Source of the DNA: JBFXAM01 sp050184295
GTDB lineage: Bacteria; Planctomycetota; Phycisphaerae; UBA1845; Fen-1342
NCBI GenBank assembly: GCA_050184295.1
Contig: JBFXAM010000067.1
Location: 1-24,091, forward strand
Direction of reading: 5' to 3'
DNA length: 24,091 bases
Part shown: positions 1 to 5,198 of the stretch, one piece after another
How the letters are laid out: the number at the start of each line of letters is the position of its first letter
How positions within the stretch are numbered: position 1 is the first letter of the stretch
Notes under the pieces: model-generated
The model's database searches: none
Seen by the model: the letters and a program-made list of their open reading frames with translations, nothing else
Told to the model about the DNA's origin: nothing
Made by a program: the position numbers and the translations under genes

Positions 1-1140
1 CTGCGCATCACGACGCGGCTGGGCGCGCTGTGCACTACGTGTCACCAGATGGACGGCTGGCGTGCCTGCGCACACGCGACCGCCGCCCAGCCGATCCCCG
101 CGGCGCTGCGCGGATTCGACCCGCCCTTGTTCACGTCGATGGCGGACAACGGGTGCTCGACCTGTCACGTCGCACACGGCGCGGCGCAGCACGAGCGGTT
201 GCTGCGGGCACGGTCCTACGACCTGTGCACGAGCTGTCACGACGGGTCGGCGGGGCAGAACATCCTGGCTGCGATCGGGCAGCGCTCGGCCCACCGGCCG
301 GGGCGGTTTCTCGATCGTCACGACCCCGACGAAGACCCGCGCACCATGCGCCCGCACGTCGACTGCGTGGACTGCCACAATCCGCACGCGGCCCAGGCGA
401 ATCCCGCGGGCGTGAACGACCTGCTCGCGCGGACGCAGGGATCGCTTTACACACCCACATTGCAGCACGTGCCCGGCGTCTCGCTCAGCGGCGCGCCGGT
501 CGACGAGGTGCGGCGCTACTACGAAGTGTGCTTCCGTTGTCACGCCGACAACCCCGTGCTCAACCCGCGGCGGATCGTGCGCGATCGGGACGAGCGCGGC
601 AACATCCGCCGCCAGTTCCTGCCCACGGCGGCATCGGCGCATCCGATCGCGTTTGCGGCACGCGGCAGCCTTGCCGACGTGCCGAGCCTGCTTCCGGCGG
701 CCCGGGCCCAGGCGTCCATGAACTGCCAGGACTGTCACAACAACCCCGACGCGCGCCAGCTCGGCGGCGGCGGGGCCAACGGTCCGCACGGCTCGCGATT
801 CGAATTCCTGCTGGTCGAGCGCTACGAGACCGCCGACTTCACAAGCGAGTCGCCGCAGGCATATGCGCTCTGCTACCGCTGCCACGACCGTAGTTCGATT
901 CTGGGCGATGAGAGCTTTACATTTCACAACGTGCACGTCGTCCGCGGGCGCGCGCCGTGCAGTGCGTGTCATACGGCGCACGGCGTGAACGGCAGCGCGA
1001 CCGAGCACAGCCATCTCATCAACTTCGACGTGCGGATTGTCAGCGGAGAGCGGCAGTTTGTAGATCGCGGACAGCGGGCCGGAAGCTGCACGCTCACCTG
1101 CCACGGTGTGCGGCACGTGAATTTCACGTACGGTCCGTGA
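1..1140 (+). CDS. Multiheme c-type cytochrome, doubled-CXXCH type (5' truncated by window edge)
   Basis: The reading frame is open from base 1, and a heme motif (CTTCH, bases 31-45) lies before the first in-frame ATG at 49, so the true start is outside the window. The visible 379 residues carry eight CXXCH motifs: CTTCH, CSTCH, CTSCH, CVDCH, CFRCH, CQDCH, CYRCH and CSACH. A ninth site near the C-terminus is CTLTCH, a CX3CH spacing. Several motifs continue as CH-x-x-H (CHVAHG, CHNPHA, CHTAHG), and a later HP pair follows, as in the doubled-CXXCH/cytochrome c3-like families. Such proteins covalently bind heme outside the cytoplasmic membrane and move electrons. The signal peptide must lie upstream. 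No oxidoreductase partner is visible downstream, where the next gene is convergent. The substrate cannot be told. Class is confident, role is not. Confidence 0.9.
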   Translation: MRITTRLGALCTTCHQMDGWRACAHATAAQPIPAALRGFDPPLFTSMADNGCSTCHVAHGAAQHERLLRARSYDLCTSCHDGSAGQNILAAIGQRSAHRPGRFLDRHDPDEDPRTMRPHVDCVDCHNPHAAQANPAGVNDLLARTQGSLYTPTLQHVPGVSLSGAPVDEVRRYYEVCFRCHADNPVLNPRRIVRDRDERGNIRRQFLPTAASAHPIAFAARGSLADVPSLLPAARAQASMNCQDCHNNPDARQLGGGGANGPHGSRFEFLLVERYETADFTSESPQAYALCYRCHDRSSILGDESFTFHNVHVVRGRAPCSACHTAHGVNGSATEHSHLINFDVRIVSGERQFVDRGQRAGSCTLTCHGVRHVNFTYGP

Positions 1141-1205
1141 GGCGCGGTGACGAAGCGCTGGAGCGCCGGGTGCAGAGCGCGGGGGTGCGGCACGTCGCGC
1201 GGGGA

Positions 1206-1222
1206 GCGCACCGCCGGTGCGT
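1206..1222. terminator. Hairpin between convergent genes
   Basis: CGCACC (1207-1212) and GGTGCG (1216-1221) form a perfect 6-bp stem with a 3-base loop, extendable by a G-U pair. It lies in the 119-bp gap between the convergent ends of the cytochrome and the deacetylase gene. There is no U-tract on either strand, so it is at best a weak or Rho-assisted bidirectional terminator, and in such GC-rich DNA it could be chance. Confidence 0.25.
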
Positions 1223-1259
1223 CAGGCATGTCCCGCGCCGGGCACGTGAGGTCGGTGGG

Positions 1260-2159
1260 CTATCGAAACAGCGACGCCGCTTCGCGGTGCGCGACGGCAT
1301 GCAGTTCCGCGGTTTGCTCCGGCGTCGGCGCATAGCCGCCGGCGAGCACGATTGCGATCGGCAAGTTCGCGTCGCGGAGCGCCTTGAGCACCGAGCGTTC
1401 GCGTGCGTGCAGCCCGGCGCGCGTCAGCGCCAGGCGGCCGAGACGATCGCCGGCGACCGGGTCCACGCCCGCGAGGTAGAACACGAGGTCTGGGCGCGAT
1501 TCGCGGATCGCATCGGGCAGATTCGCATCGAGCGCCGCCAGGTACATGTCGTCGCCGGCGCCCTCCGGCAGCGCCACATCGCGTCGCGACGCGATCTTGT
1601 GAAACGGGTAGTTGCGCTCCGCGTGCACCGAGAACGTGTACACCGACGAGTCGTCCGCGAAGATTGCCGCCGTCCCATTCCCTTGATGGACGTCGAGATC
1701 GACGACCAGCGCGCGGCGGATGTCGCCGTCGCGCTGGAGCACGCGGATCGCGACGGCGACGTCATTCAGCACGCAGAAGCCCTCGCCGCGATCGGGAAAC
1801 GCGTGATGCGTGCCGCCGCCGAGGTTCCCCGCGATCCCGTCACGCAGCGCCGCCCGGCCGGCGTTGATCGTGCCCTGCGCGGCGGCGCGCGATCGCCGGA
1901 CGAGTGCCGGCGACCAGGGAAACCCGAGCCGGCGGAGCTGCGCCGCGGACAGCGCGCCGCGCTCCAGAGCCGCGAGATACTCCGGGGTGTGCACCAGCCG
2001 CAGATCAGCCCAGTCGGCCTGGCGCGGGTTCATGATGTCGCGCGGCGTCACAACGCGCTCCGCGCACAAGAGTTCGAACAACGCGGAGAACTTGCGCATC
2101 GGGAAGCGGTGATGAGGGGGCAGCTCCACAGCGTAGTCCGAGCAGAAGCTAATGCGCAT
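1260..2159 (-). CDS. Histone-deacetylase-family (AcuC-like) zinc deacetylase
   Basis: This is a 299-residue arginase/deacetylase-fold enzyme. The active-site set is complete: the His-His pair in GGGTHHA (H118, H119), the zinc ligands D156 and H158 in VDLDVHQGNG, the third zinc ligand D233 in AGVDPVAGD, and the transition-state Tyr in LAGGY (Y276). Bacterial relatives remove acetyl or acyl groups from lysines or small amines; AcuC acts on acetyl-CoA synthetase. The substrate here is unknown. The start at 2159 (MRISFCSDY) is chosen because it begins the family's N-terminal strand. The frame stays open 20 codons further upstream, but that stretch is low-complexity and inside the preceding gene. 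The start codon overlaps the last 11 nt of the MerR/B12 regulator (stop at 2149-2151), which implies translational coupling. Confidence 0.92.
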   Translation of the reverse strand: MRISFCSDYAVELPPHHRFPMRKFSALFELLCAERVVTPRDIMNPRQADWADLRLVHTPEYLAALERGALSAAQLRRLGFPWSPALVRRSRAAAQGTINAGRAALRDGIAGNLGGGTHHAFPDRGEGFCVLNDVAVAIRVLQRDGDIRRALVVDLDVHQGNGTAAIFADDSSVYTFSVHAERNYPFHKIASRRDVALPEGAGDDMYLAALDANLPDAIRESRPDLVFYLAGVDPVAGDRLGRLALTRAGLHARERSVLKALRDANLPIAIVLAGGYAPTPEQTAELHAVAHREAASLFR

Positions 2160-3114
2160 CGGCGTAAGCGTCGGGCGGATCGCCACGTCCGTTGCCATTG
2201 CCCGCGGACGTTGCGTCACGCGGATGAAACGCGCGGACGAACTCGGCGAGGTGCTGGAGATTGTCGCAATAGGCGGTGAACTTCATCTCGCGGCGGAGCT
2301 CGTCGGTGAGCGCCCGTCCGCCGAGCACGAGCGCGCAGCCGGCGTGGCGCGCGCCTTCGAAGAGCGCGTCGTAGGCGCGCAGGAATTCGTCCCGCGAGTC
2401 GATCGCCGACACGCTGAGCCACAGGAGCGTGGGCTTGCGAATCGTGACCGCGGACCGCATCGAGACCGCGGGGTTGTGCGACCCGTACGACTCCGCGCGC
2501 CAGCCGTTCTCCCACAATACGAGTTCGATCATCGCGTTCGGCAGTGCGTAAAGGTCGTGCTCGAGCGCGGCGCCCATGGCGTAGGGCGCGTCGGACGCGG
2601 GCGGCGGGAGCATGGCGCGCATCTCGTGCAACACGCGGAGGCAGATCTCGCACGCGCGGCGTTCCTGGTAGACCTCGAGCGCGCCGCGTTCCCAACGATC
2701 GCCGATCACATGAAAGGCCCGCGCGAGCACGCGGTCGCAGATTTCGGCAAAGGTGTTTCCGGCGAGGTAGAGGTCGAGCACCAGACCGCGGGCCTGCTCC
2801 TCGTCGCCGGTTTCGAGCGCCGTCCGGACACGCTCGAGCGCGCGTTCGATGCTGCCGTCACCCAGTCCGGTGCTGGCCGGAAGCGCTAACAACTCGGGCC
2901 GCACCGCTCTCCGCCCGGTTGCTCGCAGGAACTGGCAAACGGCATCGACCGAGAGCCGACGGTGACCGCCCGCCGTTTTGTCCGCCGCGATCAACCCCTT
3001 GTCGCACCACCGCTTCAGCGAGGCTTCGCTCACGCCGATGGCCCGTGCGACCTGTTTGGGAGTCAGCAGTCGCCGATTGCGCAATTCTACGGCCCCAGAG
3101 GAGTTCTTGTTCAT
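2149..3114 (-). CDS. MerR-type regulator with cobalamin-binding domain (CarH/LitR-like, altered light-sensor residues)
   Basis: A 321-residue protein. Residues 15-65 are a MerR winged helix (LTPKQVARAIGVSEASLKRW, then a GGHRRLS wing). Residues 90-170 resemble the four-helix B12 cap domain, and about 178-295 a Rossmann-like B12-binding domain. In Thermus CarH (known family) the motif W-x9-EH caps adenosylcobalamin, the His next to that Trp forms the lit-state bis-His adduct, and a His in E-x-H is the lower cobalt ligand. Here W141-x9-E151-R152 replaces the EH by ER, and E142 replaces the photoadduct His. H186 (LEHDLYAL) aligns with the lower ligand, but L184 replaces its partner acid. It may bind cobalamin but is unlikely to be a CarH-like photoreceptor. 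The start at 3114 (MNKNSSG) is preferred over an upstream in-frame start at 3222, which would add 36 low-complexity residues. It is the first gene of the operon. Confidence 0.85.
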   Translation of the reverse strand: MNKNSSGAVELRNRRLLTPKQVARAIGVSEASLKRWCDKGLIAADKTAGGHRRLSVDAVCQFLRATGRRAVRPELLALPASTGLGDGSIERALERVRTALETGDEEQARGLVLDLYLAGNTFAEICDRVLARAFHVIGDRWERGALEVYQERRACEICLRVLHEMRAMLPPPASDAPYAMGAALEHDLYALPNAMIELVLWENGWRAESYGSHNPAVSMRSAVTIRKPTLLWLSVSAIDSRDEFLRAYDALFEGARHAGCALVLGGRALTDELRREMKFTAYCDNLQHLAEFVRAFHPRDATSAGNGNGRGDPPDAYADAH

Positions 3115-3123
3115 CTTATGATC

Positions 3124-3154
3124 TTGTCGCGCGCCCGACAACCAGTTGGGACAA
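3124..3154 (-). promoter_or_regulatory. TTGTC/GACAA array with 13-bp period, candidate operator of the MerR/B12 regulator
   Basis: Read on the minus strand, TTGTC (3154-3150), TTGTC (3141-3137) and GACAA (3128-3124) are separated by exactly 8 nt each, so two copies are direct and the third is inverted. The inverted pair alone gives TTGTCG-N6-CGACAA on the plus strand (3124-3141). The array ends 9 bases upstream of the regulator's start codon. MerR/CarH-type proteins often bind repeated or palindromic sites over their own promoter, so autoregulation is a reasonable inference. It has not been shown to bind anything. Confidence 0.45.
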
Positions 3155-3168
3155 ATTCGGTGCGAATT
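3154..3168. promoter_or_regulatory. Perfect 15-bp palindrome AATTCG-GTG-CGAATT in divergent promoter region
   Basis: Two 6-base arms around a 3-base centre, AT-rich compared with its surroundings, lie between the divergent regulator and lipoprotein hydrolase genes. It adjoins the TTGTC array and may be a second operator half. No known consensus was matched. Confidence 0.4.
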
Positions 3169-3247
3169 AACATTCTCCCGGGTCCGGGTTTCCTTGGCTG
3201 ACGTGCGGTTGGGTTCGCTCACTCACACATCCCTTTGACCCGCCACC

Positions 3248-3253
3248 TATGAT
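3248..3253 (+). promoter_or_regulatory. Possible -10 box (TATGAT) for the lipoprotein hydrolase
   Basis: TATGAT matches the sigma-70 -10 consensus at 5 of 6 positions and stands in a 190-bp divergent gap. It would give a leader of about 44 nt. No good -35 box lies 16-18 nt upstream, so this is weak. Confidence 0.22.
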
Positions 3254-3303
3254 GAACACGAACGCCGAACCTCACAGTGGGTCCTTCGAACAGGAATCTT
3301 GTG

Positions 3304-4812
3304 ATGCGGTTTCCGATCGTGCTGTGCGCCTGCGTCGGATGCGTGCTCGCCGCCGCGGGGTGCATGCCGGCTCCGCCGATCCCCGTCACCCGCCAGGATC
3401 TGGCCGCGTCGTACCTCGAATTCGAGACGTCCTATTTCGGCGATCCGCCCGCGCCCGCGGACATCGCACGCCTCAATCGCGCGTTCGATGGCGCGAGCGT
3501 GCAGTTTTTCACCGGCGACAACGCCGGCGCAGTCCGCGCGCTCGACGAGCTGACCGCGACGCGCACGGCCCGCACCGCCGCGGCGACGCGCGTGGCGACA
3601 TCGCTGAAGCTGGTTTTCGAACCGCCGGTGTACCGCCAGGGCGCCGCGCCGCCGGTCGTCCGAGTCGCCGGGCTCTACCTGCTCGACGCGCTCGCGGTGG
3701 CGCCGACGCCGCTGCGCCTCCGGCTGCGCGGTGCGGACGACGCGGTCGCGTTCGAGCAGAGTTTCGTGGCGCGGGCGCGGCCGTTCGGATATTTCGACGT
3801 GACGTTCCAGCTCGCGGAAAGCGCGCGAGCGCTGGGCGCGGGGTGGTACCGGGTGGAGCTGGCGACCGCCGACGACACGACGATTCCGGTTCGGCGGCTC
3901 GCGATCGTGGCGCGCTCGTTGGACGAGATTCGGATGCAGAACGAAGCCCTGTTGGCGGAACTGAACCCGGCGACGCCGGCGCTGCGGGATGCGTTCTCGA
4001 TCTGCAAAGCGCGCAACGCGCTGCTCAGCGACCGGCCTTCGGAGGACAACTCGACGCAGTTTCTCTCCGACCCGCTCGCGCTCAGCAACGAGGTCGCGCG
4101 CGAGCTCGCCGACCTGCGCGACGGCCGACTGCCCTATCGCCGCCGGGCCGGCGACTACTGGCGCGTCGTGCCGATCGAGGGCGCCGTCATCCCGATGCGC
4201 GTGTACGTCCCCGCGGCCGCCGCGGGCGAAGAACGTCGCCCGCTTCTTATCGCACTGCACGGCGCCGGCGGCGACGAGAACATGTTCTTCGAGGGATACG
4301 GCGCCGGTGCCATCCGCAAGCTGGCCGACGAGCTCGACTTCATCGTCGCCGCCCCGCTCACCTACCTCATGATCGGCAACCCCGCCGCGCTCGACCGCGT
4401 CGTGGGTACGCTTCGCGCCGACTACGCGATCGACGACGACCGGGTCTATCTGCTCGGGCATTCGCTGGGCGTGGTCGCGGCGGCCGGGTTTGCCCGCAAT
4501 CGCCCGGAGACGATCGCCGCCGTCGCGACTTTTGCCGGCACGCTCACGTACAGCGGCGCCGCGACGGTTCCTCCGACGCTCGCGCTGGTCGGCGCGCTCG
4601 ATCCGCTCTCGTCGCCGGAGCGCGCCCGCGGGGCCGCGGAGTCGGCGGCGGCGGCGGGCCTGCCGGTTGAATTTCGACTCATCGAGAACTACGGGCACAC
4701 CCTGGTGGTCGGCGATCGGCTGCGTGAGGCGGTCGAATGGCTCCTGGCGCGGCGGCTCCCTTACTCCACCGACGAACGCGCCCCGCCCGCGCCGGCCGGT
4801 TCGGCGCGCTAG
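3304..4812 (+). CDS. Lipoprotein alpha/beta hydrolase (putative esterase)
   Basis: This 502-residue protein starts with a lipoprotein signal (basic MR, hydrophobic core, then LAAAGC with C20 as lipidation site). Residues about 25-290 are an N-terminal region I do not recognise. The last ~200 residues are an alpha/beta hydrolase: oxyanion-type HGAGGDE, nucleophile elbow GHSLG (S387), acid ALDPL (D433) and base YGH (H465), in the order of esterase/PHB-depolymerase-like and dienelactone-hydrolase-like enzymes. It therefore probably cleaves an ester at the outer side of a membrane. The ATG at 3304 is chosen because AGGA (3292-3295) sits 8 nt upstream and the signal begins there. A GTG at 3301 or an in-frame start at 3277 would only lengthen the signal. 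It is transcribed alone, divergent from the MerR/B12 operon. Confidence 0.83.
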   Translation: MRFPIVLCACVGCVLAAAGCMPAPPIPVTRQDLAASYLEFETSYFGDPPAPADIARLNRAFDGASVQFFTGDNAGAVRALDELTATRTARTAAATRVATSLKLVFEPPVYRQGAAPPVVRVAGLYLLDALAVAPTPLRLRLRGADDAVAFEQSFVARARPFGYFDVTFQLAESARALGAGWYRVELATADDTTIPVRRLAIVARSLDEIRMQNEALLAELNPATPALRDAFSICKARNALLSDRPSEDNSTQFLSDPLALSNEVARELADLRDGRLPYRRRAGDYWRVVPIEGAVIPMRVYVPAAAAGEERRPLLIALHGAGGDENMFFEGYGAGAIRKLADELDFIVAAPLTYLMIGNPAALDRVVGTLRADYAIDDDRVYLLGHSLGVVAAAGFARNRPETIAAVATFAGTLTYSGAATVPPTLALVGALDPLSSPERARGAAESAAAAGLPVEFRLIENYGHTLVVGDRLREAVEWLLARRLPYSTDERAPPAPAGSAR

Positions 4813-4877
4813 CCCCGCGCGTGCCGCACGCTCCACGCGCCCGGCCGTTCGTGCGCAGCGACAACCCGCGCGAGCGC

Positions 4878-4909
4878 TCGGGGCGCCGCCGCTCGGCGTC
4901 GCGCCCCGA
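4878..4909. terminator. Strong hairpin between convergent genes
   Basis: TCGGGGCGC (4878-4886) pairs with GCGCCCCGA (4901-4909) for 9 bp. Inside, CGCC/GGCG adds 4 bp with a GCTC loop and a 2-base bulge. It lies in the gap between the convergent hydrolase and small-protein genes and could stop transcription from both sides. There is no U-tract, so Rho-independent function is uncertain. Confidence 0.42.
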
Positions 4910-4937
4910 TCAGCGCGCGGCTCTCGACAGGGGGGCG

Positions 4938-5108
4938 CTACTCGCGCTCGTCGCGGGCCGTCTCGTCGAGGTACTTCTGAAACTCCGCCATCTTGTACGA
5001 GATGAAGCAGAACGCGTGGTGCAGGGCCACGTACTCGAGGTCTTCCTTGTCGCTCTCGGCCTCGTGGCGCAGTTCGTTGAGCTTGGCGAGAATCGGTTCG
5101 GCGCGCAT
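4938..5108 (-). CDS. Small conserved-looking hypothetical protein (56 aa)
   Basis: The product is 56 residues, acidic and predicted helical (MRAEPILAKLNELR..., then ALHHAFCFISYKMAEFQKYL). The balanced composition, with Phe, Tyr, Lys and Ile in a genome whose chance frames are rich in Arg, Ala and Pro, argues that it is truly coded. The frame stays open upstream to 5192, but those 28 residues are Arg-rich and noise-like, so the ATG at 5108 is preferred. A GGAG lies upstream at a long spacing (about 11 nt). It follows the DUF4159 gene by 90 bp on the same strand and may be its operon partner. No signal peptide, cysteine pair or known motif is visible. The function is unknown. Confidence 0.7.
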   Translation of the reverse strand: MRAEPILAKLNELRHEAESDKEDLEYVALHHAFCFISYKMAEFQKYLDETARDERE

Positions 5109-5198
5109 GGGTCTGAGGACTCCGCAGGGTCGCGCGTGTCCGACGCGTCGGCGGCGGCGATTCTCAAACCGAGCGCCGCCACGCGCCGCCACGCAGGC

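Noticed and set aside
2160..2219. 20-residue N-terminal extension of the deacetylase
   Set aside because: Lies within the regulator gene, and the family begins at the MRISFCSDY strand.
2149..3114. Calling the MerR/B12 protein a light sensor
   Set aside because: The capping EH and the adduct His are replaced, so light sensing by the CarH mechanism is not supported.
3247..4836. Long minus-strand open frame (529 codons) opposite the lipoprotein hydrolase
   Set aside because: It is Arg/Gly/Ala-rich with no motif and lies antisense to a gene with a complete catalytic triad and signal peptide. Such frames are expected in GC-rich DNA.
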